Shown: positions 1-11,828, numbered from the stretch's first letter. The stretch: DNA of 64,000 nt from Brachynemurus nebulosus (GCA_035578155.1 JAPWDM010000005.1:27009608-27073607); one strand, 5' to 3'. Notes: generated by a model not told the origin, from the sequence alone. Numbers and translations are program-made.

Positions 1-320
1 TATGCCTAAACGATGTGTTGCTGTGATAAAAGCAAAAGGATACCCGACAAAATATTAGGTTTATGTTTAGTGCTTAGTTATTTTAGTGACTTAAAAACTT
101 GTGTCCCTATTTAATTGTCCGCTTACTTAATTCTAAAAATGGTATATATTTAATTTTCTATGTAAGTATTTTAATTTTATTTATAATTACTATGCTTTTC
201 ATTACACTTTTATGTACATTGTATGTTGTAAAAATATTATACGAAAACAAACACGGCTTTCAATTTTGCACACGTTTTTTCTGATAATTTATTTTGTCCC
301 TATTTAAATGTCCGCCACTG
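1..320 (+). mobile_element. Tc1-like DNA transposon, 3' end
   Basis: The window opens inside a Tc1/mariner-superfamily element. It contains the end of the transposase frame (see 2-58) followed by a 3' terminal region with the inner/outer direct-repeat arrangement typical of Tc1-like IR/DR ends. The motif TGTCCCTATTTAA followed by TGTCCGC occurs at 102-122 and again at 295-315. The element ends in CCGCCACTG at 320 and is followed by TA, the expected target dinucleotide. The 5' part lies outside the window, so completeness cannot be judged. Confidence 0.8.
2..58 (+). pseudogene. C-terminal tail of Tc1-like transposase
   Basis: An open frame ends MPKRCVAVIKAKGYPTKY and then a stop at 56-58. The pattern (M-P-R/K-R-C-x-A-V-I-x-A-K-G-x-x-T-K-Y-stop) is the conserved C-terminus of Tc1-like transposases. 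I recognise it from the family; no search was run. The DDE catalytic core would lie upstream of the window. Whether the full gene is intact cannot be told from here. The assignment agrees with the IR/DR terminus that follows. Confidence 0.75.
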
Positions 321-323
321 TAT

Positions 324-800
324 AATTAAAAATCGTTTTGTTTATGAATTTTTAATTATTTCCTTAAGATACGAGGTTACAGTTTCATTTTATGCGCCAC
401 TCGGTTTTGTATCTTGTTTCTATTTTTAGATTGTTTTAAGCTATTTGACAACGTAATAAAGTTACGTTTTTACGACTATAATTATTAATCTTGTAATCCA
501 GTTATATCCTATTAATTTTACAACTAACTAATTACTAACAAAATTATAACCTATAGCCCCACATACAGGGTCGTCTTAAACTATTTACAGGCCGCTGGGC
601 ACACTAAGTTTGGCGGTTCCTGAGCACATAAAATTTGCAAGTATCTACTGGATACACTGAGTTTAAGGACCCTTTTTAAAAAGCAGAAACCTACAGAAAA
701 ACATTTAAACCATAAAAAATCTGGATATTCAAATCTAAATTCAGAGATATCGGCATCTTTAAACATCAATTCCGATCTCGGGATTGAAATTTCCATACAA
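324..800. other. AT-rich spacer, nothing recognised
   Basis: No TIR pair, domain or RNA signature was seen. An 81-codon minus-strand frame at 581-826 shows no recognisable motif. Confidence 0.4.
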
Positions 801-802
801 TG

Positions 803-1010
803 TGGTATACCCCATTTCAAAAACAATTGATCATGAGTTATCGTTAAAAAATTAAATAATTCTTATATTCGAAACAAATCAATCTTCTATTCTTTTCTAA
901 AAACAAACTGTAAATTTAAAATTTACGTAAATGCAATTATGAAAGAGATAAAGCCAAGTGATGAGGCATGGTTAGATTTAAGTGAAATGGACCATACATT
1001 TGAATAAGTA
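803..1010 (+). repeat. Dispersed repeat with small ORF, copy 1
   Basis: This ~210-bp block recurs at 4561-4830 (minus) and 25335-25676 (plus). All three share the upstream stretch with AATCTTCTATTCTTTTCTA-like sequence and an ATG preceded by GTGCAATA or similar. Here the frame 939-1007 reads MKEIKPSDEAWLDLSEMD and stops soon after. Compared with the other copies it lacks nine codons (a basic RKRK stretch plus LFKFI) as a clean in-frame deletion. It is probably the 5' coding start of an unidentified transposable element. I do not recognise the protein family. Confidence 0.6.
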
Positions 1011-2090
1011 ACGATTATTGTATTGATTTTTTTATCGTTAATTAATATATAAAATTGAAATTGAACTTAAAAATTATGCAAATGAAAGGAGCATTTTTGA
1101 TGAAATAAAAATAAAATTTAGTCTCTTGTATAAAGGTAAAATATTTGCAAAAACAGTAAAACAGTGCATAAAATTTGAATAATGAATTCAAACAGTAAAA
1201 CCTACCTATAATAAACAGTCAACTATTATCACTAGTAAGTGTGAATTCTTAATGGGCGATTACACATTTTTTGTGATTTTATAGCTACCTATTTGCTAAT
1301 TCCGACTCCGATACGATCACTAAAAAAACACTAAAAATCAATCGAGATCCCAAGACTGCGATATTAGATGCCCTATTTGTGTAACTAACATAAAATTTAT
1401 TTAAAATAAAAACTTATACAATAATCAAATCATAAAAGCAATAATGCGCCTAATGAAGAACCTAAAGTTTTATGAGAAGCAGTCCCAAGAGACTCTCTCA
1501 CGTTGGGAGTCCTGAACTGGTGCCTAAAGTACCCCTTGTGTAAAGACAGCACTGACAGTAGAATAATACAGAATGAAAAATTAATGATAATTATAATTAC
1601 CAACTGCAATAGGTGCTTTTCAACACGCTTTGATGATAACGTGCTAGGAAAAATTTAAAATATACAATTCTGCGATACGAGTTTGTATTTCTATTAATAA
1701 TTCATACCTAACTGCAACAGTTATTTGATTATAACAAGTAATAATACGGCTGAAGTACGAGTAAATTTCGGTCAGATTTGTACGATACATAAATAGAAAA
1801 ATCGATAAAAGTCACGAGGTTACGTTAAAAAACCATCGATATGTATGCAATCAAACATAAGAAACGTGAAATTTGAGGTTAGGTAGGTACATCTCTGCAT
1901 TGTTAAATATACCAACAAGTTTCTACACAACAAAATTTGTAGCCCGAAAATTCTTGATGAAATTATGTACGATAAATTTTGGAAAAACCGTAAAATCTCC
2001 TTTCTCTTTAACGTACCAAAAAGTTATTATTGTTGTCTTTAATATTGGTACATACGTAAAACCGAAATTAATTATAATTATTTATTGTAG
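1011..2090. other. AT-rich spacer, nothing recognised
   Basis: No paired TIRs, recognisable protein motif or RNA gene was seen. Short frames, such as one at 1873-2127, have no family signature. Confidence 0.4.
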
Positions 2091-2092
2091 TA

Positions 2093-3473
2093 GGGTAAAA
2101 GCCCCGATTGTGGAACACTATTTTTAGGTATTTCATCAAACTTGCTTACAAAAATTAATAAATGAATTAAACACCCATTTTTTTTTCTTAATAAGCATGA
2201 AACCAAGTTTTTTTAATCCAATGAATATGTTTTTAAGAAAATATAACCCAAAAATTTTGATTTATTAATGTTTTGTTTTATAATTTGTTGACATCTATAA
2301 AAAAACGGACAGAAAATATTAACACCGTTTAAAAATCAGCACATTGACACCTAAAAAAGAACACGTATGTACGAACATGAGATACATCAGATACATCTTT
2401 TGCCATCTTTTCACTCTATGACATAGAGTGACATCTAGTAGTAAATAGAATGTCAAATTAAAAAATATAGAATGGTTTAAATATTCGATAAAATAAACGA
2501 CCAAAATCACAGAATATACCAAAATACCACAGAAAAATACTATATTTTGTTTCGCCATCTATGTATTTTGGTAAAGTTCTAATCAATTCTAAACCTTCTA
2601 AACTAACTTATCAAAATGGCGACAATTTTTCATTATTAATAAAATTTTGCAACTTTAAATCAATATTTTTTAATTATCAATTGACGATACGCTCCGAAAT
2701 AAAAAAAATATTAAAAATTTTACGATTTTAAAGCAGTAAGTAAATATTTTAGACTCAAAAAGAAATTAAAACTATTTATAATATAAATTTTTAGTTATTT
2801 TACGTACATGATTTTAGTTAAATACACAGGTTATATGTGTACTCAAAGAAATACACATATATATAAATTACATTTAAACCGAATAAAAAGATGATTTAGC
2901 TCTTATAATCTCTTAACTGGACTAATAAAAATTATTTGTATAGTTTTATTGCGCTAACTTCGAAAATTAACTGGAAAATGTTGAAATTTATAAGGCATGT
3001 GTTTCTATAAATAAGCATTGATCAAACGCAAAAGAGACACATTTAGCAAAAACTGTTTAATTTATATACGTATTTCTTTAATTAAGTAAAGAAACATTAA
3101 ATGTGAGATGAATTTAAATTGAAAAACAATCATTCTATTAATAATAATTTTTGTTATCAGACGTTTCTTTCAGAAATAACTTCATTAACCCCTTTAGGAC
3201 TAATGACGAGCTCAGCTCGTCATACTAATTTTTAGAAAAAATTTAACTGACGAATGTATATTGTCTTATATCGGTAACTGAAGGCTGTACAGTAAAGAGT
3301 GATCATATTGTAAATAAATTAAACAAAACATACCAAACTTGTAATTATACTTATAGAGATATTAAATTTTTTATCTAAAATACTGGAATATATGGCGGTA
3401 CTAAAGGGGTTAAGATATAAATGTCAAAACTGTTTTTCTACTGGATCGCGTTCCACAAACGGGGCTTTTACCC
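2093..3473. mobile_element. TA-flanked non-autonomous DNA transposon (family A), copy 1
   Basis: The ends are inverted repeats of about 28 bp, beginning GGGTAAAAGCCCCG on the left and mirrored by CGGGGCTTTTACCC on the right. TA lies on both sides (2091-2092 and 3474-3475), a Tc1/mariner-type target. A second, shorter copy sits at 24730-25305 in the opposite internal orientation and shares interior sequence. The total is 1381 bp, including a 221-bp piggyBac-like MITE inserted at 3189-3409. A 79-codon minus-strand frame at 2319-2558 has hydrophobic stretches but no family signature. No intact transposase is visible, so it is probably non-autonomous. Confidence 0.8.
3189..3409. mobile_element. 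piggyBac-like MITE nested in family A element
   Basis: It is flanked on both sides by TTAA (3185-3188 and 3410-3413). The terminal inverted repeats start CCCCTTTAG on the left and CCCCTTTAGTACC on the right (read inward). Exact TTAA target duplication plus a C-rich start is the piggyBac-superfamily hallmark. The absence of the insert from the family A copy at 24.7 kb, whose matching sequence is continuous, supports insertion after family A spread. A 21-bp palindrome containing GACGAGCTCAGCTCGTC lies near the left end. Confidence 0.85.
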
Positions 3474-4383
3474 TATTTTTATTATTTTAATTTTTTTAAA
3501 CAAAAATAATGTAATCAAAAAAATTATACGCAAATATAAGTAATTAATTATTAAACAAAACTTATGCAAATTTAATTGTTTTTACCAAATCAAAAAATTT
3601 TATGCAAGAATTATTTTTACAATAAAGCAATCTCGTGTTTATGTAATTATTAGATATGTACATAACTGTAAAAATCAACCAAAAAAAAATCTTTTTTTCA
3701 AATTAAAAACTCATTTTTAATGATCTTAATGACATAACCGTCCATTTGAATCATAGAACAATATTTGAATGTACCTAGAGACAGTCAACGGTAAAAGTAT
3801 TTGCATGGTAAATTGAAATTTTGATTTAAAGTGCAATTATTTTGCATATAAAGTTAAAAAGTAGAGACAGGGTGTTAAGATTTTGCATTAACTATACAAG
3901 TGTAAAGACTTTTTCATGCCATGTCATATAATTGTTATTTGATAGTTACAGCACACTTGTTATTGTGACGTATAGTAAGGACAAATTACTTAAAAATTAC
4001 ATTTTTAACACACAACCGAAAACCCGTACTTAATTGTATAAATAAAAAAATCTTCTGCTTAAGGATTAAATGACAAAAACTTATTTAAAAAAACTAAGTT
4101 ATTAGGAACATTTAAAGAAAAAAACAATATAAAATTAACAAATTCTGACGTAATTTAATGAATATGTTAAACGTCCATTTTTACGATTTCGTAATTCTAA
4201 CCACAAAATTTTTATTAATTCGTCACGTCTGTCATCGCCTTCGATCTACCCAAACTTTGAGCACTTTGTAATAGCCAGTGTTGGACCTTACACAATCTAT
4301 AAGTGTCGTTTTTTTAAAAACTATCGAAATTTTTTTAACCCATGTAGAAAATAAAAGGTTTGACAAATTAATTTTAATATTAA

Positions 4384-4517
4384 CACGTTGACGGTCAACT
4401 AGTACACTGTTTTGACAACTAATACACTTTATATGGAATTGTTGACACGGTCCAGCGTTGTGTCACAGTTAGTCAGGTTTAATTTGACGCTGTACAGCGA
4501 TCATGACTGTTAACACG
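4384..4517. mobile_element. Short piggyBac-like MITE (134 bp)
   Basis: TTAA stands at 4380-4383 and at 4518-4521. The inward termini are CACGTTGACGGTCA and CGTGTTAACAGTCA, identical at 10 of 14 positions. Size, TTAA flanks and paired ends fit a piggyBac-type MITE. There is no coding capacity. Confidence 0.65.
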
Positions 4518-4560
4518 TTAAATGAAAGCAAGAAATATTTTATCCCGAGAATTCTAGCTA

Positions 4561-4830
4561 CTAAACTAGGAAATCCTGGCTTAATGCATGTTTAAAATGT
4601 TTTTTCGATGTATGGTCCATTTCACTTAAATTTAACCATGCTTCATCACTAATGAATTTAAATAATTTCCGTTTCCTTGGCTTTGTCTCTTTCATTACTG
4701 CACTTACGTAAATTTTAAAATTGCAGTTTGTTTTTAGAAAAGAATAGAAGATTGATTTTTTTTCAATATAAGAATTATTTAATTTTTTAACTTTGACTCA
4801 TGATCAATTGTATTTGAAATAAGGTATAAT
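4561..4830 (-). repeat. Dispersed repeat with small ORF, copy 2
   Basis: This is the minus-strand relative of the repeat at 803-1010. The frame 4561-4695 (minus, 45 codons with stop) starts MKETKPRKRKLFKF and continues ISDEAWLNLSEMD. The basic RKRK cluster and the DEAWLNL block recur at 25474. The upstream ~110 bp is also conserved between copies. The function is unknown; it may be the amino-terminal segment of a transposon protein. Copies 1 and 2 are inverted relative to each other and enclose ~3.6 kb. Confidence 0.6.
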
Positions 4831-6335
4831 TTCAAATAAAGAAGAAAAAAAGTAAATAACAGGAAAGAAATTTCACAATTAGCCAATATTCATTTGCTAC
4901 AATAAATAATACATTTTTTATAATTTACTACCGGGTTATTTAATCTCTGACACACCAACTAATTTTAAATAATGTATTTTTATGAAAAATTCCACTTTCC
5001 TGTAAATATATTTATGTCCCCTACTGTACTTGCATAAAATAATTTACATATTTTGCTATTTTTATTTGTGTAAAGTAAATAAGCGACAAGTGTTGTTTTT
5101 TTTCTCAAAAATATGTAAAGTGCATTTCACACAATCAATATAGATAAAACATACTTTCTAATTGCAATCGTGTGACCCAATCAATTTATATCTAAACAAA
5201 ACCAGAAAAATACATAGTGATGTGATTTTTACATTCCCAAACTGCAATATTTTTATCAAAAATTTCACCTAATTTGCCAAAAAAAAAAGGAAATCCATGG
5301 AATTTCTCTACTAAATGAATGTGGGTGACCTAATTTTGACCAATACAGGCCTTCTTTTTCTAATCCCGTTTTGTATTCACACCGATACATCATCAAAATG
5401 TAAGTAAAACATATTCCTTTAACAAAAATTTTGAAGAAAACATACAAATCGAAGGGTGTTGCATTAATTTTTTGGATGAGACACGTCAGAAAAATGAACC
5501 AAACATAACAAACAACACATATTGAGAATGTTTTTTTTTTTTTTCAGATACTGCCACGTCGCTTTAACTGATTGATTCAGTAATTACTACATTATGTATG
5601 TATTTGTATGTATGTTGTATGAACGAACTATGAGTAGCTCTCGGCAGTTGGGCACTTGACTAACCATATTACTGACTGCTTAAATTAAATGGAAAAATTT
5701 AATTGATTAAAACGAAAATAACACTGTGTGTAAGAATTCCATATACACTTGTAAACACATCCTTATAAATAAATCTATAAACACAATTAACGGGGCCACA
5801 GTCAGGTCGGGTGGGACCAAACTATGTACATAAACCTGTCGTGGAAAACTAATTGAAATCTCATTTGAAAACTTTTACGTGCGTGATATGTCAACGTATG
5901 AAATAAAAATCAAAATCAATACCAGAAAATACTAGATTCACACTAAAAATATTCCTTTTTGGCTGGAGGCAGCAACTTTTTTTTTTTTAAACACCCACCA
6001 AACCACAATGAAAACACCAAAAAAAACACAAACACGTCAATAAACTCTCATCTCAACGATAAAAAGGCGACAAATTTCAGAATTTGAATAGAAAAAATAA
6101 GAAAAAAATTAGATATTTACTTCACAATAATTGGTTGGTTCTTTACACACAATTTTTGTTGATAAAAAATTAAAATAAACACAAAACTAAATCAGAAAAT
6201 TAAACTATTTTTTAAAAGATTTCCCAAATAAAGTATTTTCTCACTTCACACAACTATTTTTAAAAAAAACTTAAAATTTTCCTATAATGTTTTTAGAGTA
6301 GCACACACTCAATAATGGTTGGTGACGGTTGAAAT
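4831..6335. other. AT-rich spacer
   Basis: There are short poly-T/poly-A runs and a small TATG-rich stretch near 5593-5620. No gene or paired TIR was recognised. Confidence 0.4.
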
Positions 6336-6339
6336 TCTT

Positions 6340-6760
6340 AAGATAGTTGATGAGTTGGCTCTCTCGATTAGAGAGAGACACATAACAACAAAGAGAGAAA
6401 GGAGGGTAACGAACCCCGTATACGTATTTTGTAAGTATGTATACTGTACATACAATTTATTGTTATACCGACGTTGTGTATTGTTGTATTTGATATTGAC
6501 TTGTACGTCTTTCATGAACGGGTAACAAACCGCGACTACGGCAGAGCTGTGCTGTGCTGTGCTCTCTCGGTGCAACTTTGTGTAGTTCGATGGGCCGACG
6601 ACGGGGCCGAACGACCGACCATATGTTAGTCACCGGCGTGTTGCCACGGACACACTCGCATTCACTCGCCCAGCTAAAGTAACGTTCACATCGCACACAT
6701 AAAATACATAATGGAGACGGGCGGCTACATTCATTCGAGCACGCTCGCTCCCGTACAATT
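6340..6760. promoter_or_regulatory. CpG-rich block, candidate promoter or 5' exon
   Basis: Against a strongly AT-rich background this ~400 bp is CpG-dense (for example GGGCCGACGACGGGGCCG and CACCGGCGTGTTGCC). It begins with GAGA-type purine tracts (GAGAGAGACAC, AAGAGAGAAAGG) resembling insect GAGA-factor sites. Several overlapping short frames of 68-88 codons cross it on both strands, which is normal for GC-rich DNA and not evidence of a gene. It could be a promoter with an untranslated first exon, or GC-rich repeat material. No TATA or Inr assignment is secure. Confidence 0.3.
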
Positions 6761-7406
6761 TATATGGCTTTCATAAATCTCAATTTCAAAAAAAATTCTT
6801 TTTTTGTCCGGGGTAAAAATTATTACCAATAAAAATAATATAAAATATAAATATTTTTATTTGTTTAAATGTTAGAGAAAACGGAAAATGAATGTATTTT
6901 TCACGTATTTACACGACAAGACTATAGGAAAACTATTCAAAATGCAAATCATATTTTAGCTGCAGGTGGTCTCCATATTAGAAAATTTGTCAATGAAACT
7001 TTTGTCGATGTCGTGTTGTATCTGGTTTGTACGAAATTATTTACACCACCGCATCATAAATCTTTGAATAAGTTTTTTTTTCTGTGAGAAAAGTTTTTTC
7101 TCCTATCAAACGTTTTTTTCCATTTACATATAAACGATTTTCCACAAGAATTCTCTACCGACTATTCCCTTTCTAACGCATCAGAACAATATATCCATAT
7201 ACATAAAAAGGGACTTTCAAGGGAAAACTTTTCAATAATTTATAAATGTATCCAAAAAATTTACAAGAACTACTTTTTTATTGACACTAGAATACACTAA
7301 CGTTAAAAAGTTTGAGTTCAAGTTGTGCCGTGAAGTTGTCCGCCACGGGCCAGATTCTCCTTTAAAAGACCCCTGTGGGTATTTCCCATTCGGAAGCCCC
7401 CTGTAA
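6761..7406. other. Spacer, nothing recognised
   Basis: A 72-codon frame at 6869-7087 has no recognisable motif. No TIRs were detected before the Harbinger element. Confidence 0.35.
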
Positions 7407-8197
7407 GGCCTCATTCGCACGAGAGTTAAAAAAGCGTGGCGTTAAAACACGACGTTGGCGCTTTTAAAACTTTCTCAATATGTCTGTTCATATTATGAAC
7501 GCTTTAAAATCACTTTATCTCGTCTCTCACTGCAATAGGACGTGAAATGAATTCAAATAAATTACTAGCAATAGCGTTTTGTGTTGCAAGAAGGCGAAAA
7601 AGGAAACAAAAGGCATTGTCGGTATATCTCCTAAATGATAAGCGATATTTAAAAGGACAATTTGTGACACTTGACGAACATTTGAGACAGTGTCCTAATA
7701 AATTTCTTAATTATTTTCGAATGTCCATAAGTACGTTCGACAAACTGTTTTTTTTTTTTTTTTTTTTGTTATTTCTTCCCAGGCATCATTTTTCATAGAT
7801 TTATTGGCATACTCTGGCAATTATTTTGCATATAGCAAAGACCGAGATTCGACCTCTGTATCAACTTTTTAGGATCTACAGCCCATAACCCTGACAGGGT
7901 GTAATAAACTAGGAATACACAGATAAGAAGGATACAAAGAGTGGACATGTACAAATATACACGATATGATGGAGCGCTGGCGTTTTTTTAGCTCTCATCT
8001 GAACAGAAGCAAGAAATTCCGTAAGGTACATTAGATATAACGCTCACCACCACCCAGTGCTTAAAATAGAACACAGCTCGATAAAAAAACGTCGCGTTTT
8101 AAAAGCGCTGCCGTATGAATAAATGCTTGAATCCCCGTCTATTTGATTTCAACGCTTTTTTAATGGACGTTGATAAAGCTCTAGTGCGAATGAGGCC
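7407..8197 (+). mobile_element. PIF/Harbinger element, internally deleted
   Basis: The ends are inverted repeats starting GGCCTCATTCGCAC on both sides. The left flank is TAA (7404-7406); the right flank is TGA (8198-8200), one change from the TAA duplication expected of Harbinger (TWA). The interior encodes the N-terminal part of a Harbinger nuclease (7547-7750). At 791 bp it is far shorter than an autonomous Harbinger of about 3 kb, so most of the transposase and the Myb-like partner are gone. The GGCC start and TAA target are shared with the MITEs at 8789, 44515 and 63344. Confidence 0.8.
7547..7750 (+). pseudogene. Harbinger transposase (HARBI1-like nuclease), N-terminal fragment
   Basis: The frame starts at ATG 7547. 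Residues ~15-68 carry the pattern RRKRKQKALSVYLL then NDKRYLKGQF, LDEHLRQCPNKF and NYFRMSISTFDKL. That order (basic stretch, short x-L-N-x-x-R, G-x-F/Y, L-x-x-x-L-R, F-x-x-Y-F-R-M-S-x-x-T-F-D) is the N-terminus of PIF/Harbinger nucleases, where RMS-x-x-T-F-D-x-L is highly conserved. A poly-T run at about 7747-7767 breaks the similarity, and the DDE catalytic domain is missing. It lies inside a TIR-bounded element. Confidence 0.75.
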
Positions 8198-8788
8198 TGA
8201 GACGCTCAAATTGAGAGAAATTATGAAAGTATGATGGACGGACAAACAGACATGATGAAATTATAAGGGTACGAAAATTTTTCTTGGGATTTTTTTCTTC
8301 AAAACTTTAAAAATGTACTGCCACAGTTTTGAATAAATTCTAAAGAGAACTCAGTTGTGGAGCCCCCAATTATATGGGGTTTCTGGGCATATGCCCGAAG
8401 TCTGCCCTCAAAAAATTCGATTCTGTCAATAATATTCACGAAAATTTTCCAGTCGTCATTGTTAGCGATCTCTTCTATCCAAAATTATTTTCGTATTATA
8501 GAACTTTTTACATGGTACTGTAGGGCACATATACTTAAAATATATACAATATCTGTACACTGATTACCCGCTTTAGGATACCTACACGGGCAAAGCAGGT
8601 TTTTGCAGAGGTTTTGTATTTTCTTTATTAAAAATGAATATCGTAAAAACATTTTTTAAGCGAAGTTTCATTTTAAATTTCGATAACTATTCTATCTGAT
8701 AATATAAAAAAGATCTACTTATCGAGGTCAAAAGTCACTTTTTGGGTATATAATCTTAGCTTACCCGCTTTGGGCGACCTTCCCCTAA

Positions 8789-9214
8789 GGCCCGATTCAT
8801 ACTATAGTGCCAATATCGGTACTCTCCCGCTCCGGTCTCGCTCCGATATAATCTTGTTGTGTTCAGTGCTGATACCATGCTGGCACCTATTTGTTCTCCA
8901 TTCACATTATAATGTCGCTCTTGGTACGCTCAGTTCGATACAAATATCTTTTCATAACAACTGAATGCAAGCGAAGCGAAGTGGAATCAAAAGTGTTTAC
9001 ACTATAGGTACAAATCATGACAAGTCGGATATCGCTCCGATAAAATATTACTGGTGGTATTGGTATTGGAGCGGTACTGGAGCGGGACTGAATTGCGATC
9101 GATATCGGAGCGATGATGTGAATAACACTCATTGTTTCTAGTATCAGAATATTTTATCGAATCGGGAGCGTAGCGATATCGTACCGAGAACGGAGTGATA
9201 GTGTGGATCGGACC
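8789..9214. mobile_element. Harbinger-type MITE, family C copy 1
   Basis: TAA flanks both ends (8786-8788 and 9215-9217). The termini are GGCCCGATTCA on the left and, read inward on the right, GGTCCGATCCACACTA. The interior has repeated GATATCGGAGCG-like motifs in both orientations. The whole 426 bp matches the element at 63344-63797 along its length, including the central GTTTACACTATAGGTACAA. There is no coding capacity. The superfamily is inferred from the TAA target and GGCC start. Confidence 0.8.
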
Positions 9215-9888
9215 TAAATTGTCCACACACTGTAATTTAAATTTTAAAAAAAATAAATAGTGCCTCAACTGAAAAAATGACTTGGTAGTGTGGTTTTAAA
9301 AGAGGTTCGCCAAGTGCAAGTTGACATCATAATCTGCTACACAGGACACGGAATCCTAATGATTTTGTTATTGGAACTACAATATCCTAAAATAGCGTAT
9401 TTCCAGTTTTGGAAATTCGCTAAAATGATATATGTCACTGACGATTTGCTTAAAACATTTTCCAAACTTATTCAAACCATCACTGTACACTGTATGTATC
9501 ACAAATAAGGAAATGTTTAGTTTATTGAACACTTGTTTGGATTGTGTCCAATTTTATCAAGTTCGAAATAGTGGGGTGACACTTAATTCAAAATGCCAAT
9601 ACGATAAAATATATGAGTTTCAATAAACAATAAATGCACTATCACAATTGAACTAAACAAAACTAAATGTATGTATAAAGCAATAGTTGTGCTTCACCGG
9701 AGAGCTTTATCCGAACAAAATAATCGGGCTATTTAATACAAATTGTGTCGCGAGAACATTGTAGGTATGTAGTTACAATTAATGGCTTTACATTAATGAC
9801 AAAATTATTTGCATAAATCTTTCTGAATAACAATTATTAAGCCAGGTTGAATATTATTATCAAAGTTCATTGTTAATTAATATAGTAT
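9215..9888 (+). other. Spacer with unassigned ORFs and poly(A) signals
   Basis: Two overlapping plus-strand frames (9290-9508, 72 codons; 9432-9626, 64 codons) have no recognised domain. AATAAA hexamers occur near 9622-9632, just after the second frame, so a 3' terminal exon is conceivable but unsupported. An unannotated TE tail is equally likely. Confidence 0.25.
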
Positions 9889-10767
9889 CTTAAGAGGATG
9901 GTAACGTTAATTCGGCATAAAAAAGACCCATTTTTAAGAATTTTTTCAGACGCTACCCGTAATACAAATTTAATTAATCGATCGTAACATTATAGTACAA
10001 CATACGAACAACATTTCTTTAATTTTTTAAAACAAAATATAAATAATTAAGCCAACGGCAGCAAATCTTCGGAGGCGCCGCGAAAAAACGTTGTTTGTCG
10101 GTGAACAATATAACTCATGAGTGGATCATCCGAAATAAAAAGAAATGAATAATATCATTAGACAACCTCTTTCCTAAGGTATCCCTGCGAGGAATTTTCT
10201 TTTTTTCGATTTTTTAATTTTTGGTGACACTTAGAATTGAAAACACCAATTTTCGTCTAAAAAATTGACCTATTTGCTATTGCAAAATTAATAATTATGA
10301 AAAATAAAAAAAAAGCTCCCAGGGATACCTGGTCATTTATGTAAGGAAGCTGTATACAAAATTTCAAAACAATCGGTCGAGTAGATTTTGATTTAAACTG
10401 TTCTCCGGTTTCAAAAATGACAAGTGTCAGAAAATCGCTTTAAAGTTTTGTATACCTGAAAATCCCAAATTAAATATGACAAATTTTTTCATATCTACGT
10501 CATTGGTTATAGTATACATTAGTATACTTACAAAGACCCATCCATGAATAAAAGAATTCAGAGATTCCGAGAGCACAAAGTCACGTACCTGCTGGGCAGG
10601 GATACGAAAACGTATCGGAGCAACAAACGCTCAAAGTTCTATATCTTAATTTCACTCCGATTTGTTTCAAATTTTGACATAACAATCTTAAGATGTTGTA
10701 CAATCATATGAAACAATAAAAAAAAAATAATGAGAAAAAAAAATTAATACGTTACCATCTCCTTAAG
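9889..10767. mobile_element. Non-autonomous DNA transposon, TIR CTTAAGGAGATGGTAACGT
   Basis: The left end CTTAAGAGGATGGTAACGT at 9889 is mirrored by ACGTTACCATCTCCTTAAG ending at 10767, a TIR of about 19 bp with one substitution, and weaker complementarity continues inward. The element is 879 bp with no recognisable transposase. The target duplication is unclear, so I do not assign a superfamily. The interior contains the phrase AAATTTCAAAACAATCGGTC, a type seen in many insect TE families. Confidence 0.7.
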
Positions 10768-11099
10768 GCGTTATATCTAGCTGGCTTACCAAAAAATTAG
10801 AATTCTCTTGGAGAATTATTTTCGTGAAAACCACCCGTACTTTAAAGGTTTATTCTTGGAGTCTTATACTACATTTGAAATATATAGGTATTACTATTAC
10901 ATATCATCTTTTTATAGTACATAATTCTTTCTTAAGTTCCAGCAACTGAGGATTGTTTTTAGGATTAAGAGGGTGAATTCAAAAGTTCATAAATAGCTCT
11001 CAATTCTACCGCAAAGATTAATCTGATATTTTGATTGTTGAGTAGCAGCAGAGCTGAACCAAATTCGGCTCAGATCTCCAACTAACAATAAAAATATTA

Positions 11100-11590
11100 A
11101 ATTCGTGTTTAGGGTGACGAGCTCAAAAGGACAATGGGCAAAACTCTATGGGGAGCTGTCCCCTAGCGCCCAAGGTTGAGTCCGGTACCGATCGATAGCC
11201 CGGGTCAAGTAGTCCAACTTTGTCAATGGGCACGTTCATGGAGGACCTAGTCTTTAAAAGTTATAGGGCGTCAAATGTACAAAAAGTCTGCACGTGGCCA
11301 TAGCCAAACGGGATACTCTGTGTAGGTACAAATGGGTTATGAGACATGTGGTGGGATAGCCTATCACTGTGAAAAACCACTTTTCTGGCAAGGGGCCTAA
11401 CCTCGTTTTTTCACGTGGCCTATGGCAGAAGACGTACCGAGCGGCTTCAAACCTGTACATTGGGAGTATCCGAAGAGAAGTTTGGGAGTCCTACCGGTGG
11501 CAATTTCTGGCAGACCCTTTGGTAGATTGCCTAAATCAGGTAGTCTGAAGTGCACCCTCCCGACGGGGACTCTAATGCCCGCTACTTAGA
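11100..11590. other. GC-rich island of unknown origin
   Basis: This ~490-bp block is much richer in G and C than its surroundings (for example GTTGAGTCCGGTACCGATCG and CACCCTCCCGACGGGGAC). It has no long conserved frame: the 68-codon minus frame at 11254-11460 shows no motif. It may be a fragment of a retroelement or of a foreign insertion. I could not classify it. Confidence 0.35.
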
Positions 11591-11828
11591 ACAATGTCTT
11601 AAAAGCTTATCTTATGTAATATTTTACGTTCTTTTCGATCGTGTAAAAAAAAATTTAAAAAATTTTTGAATTCTGGCCAAGTTTTACGAAAATCCATTAA
11701 CATTGGCGAAAATCTGGCTTCCAAAAATCGGATCTATCTGCCTGACGAACTGATCCAAGCTATTGGGACTTTTGACATACACACTAAATTTCGTAACACT
11801 TGGAGGCTTCATTACAGAGTTATCGCGC

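Noticed and set aside
2319..2558. 79-codon minus frame with hydrophobic stretches as a membrane protein gene
   Set aside because: It is inside a degenerate transposon; the homologous region of the second copy does not keep the frame.
6309..6696. Overlapping 68-88-codon frames in the CpG-rich block as genes
   Set aside because: They are on opposite strands and in different frames, with no domain; expected by chance in GC-rich DNA.
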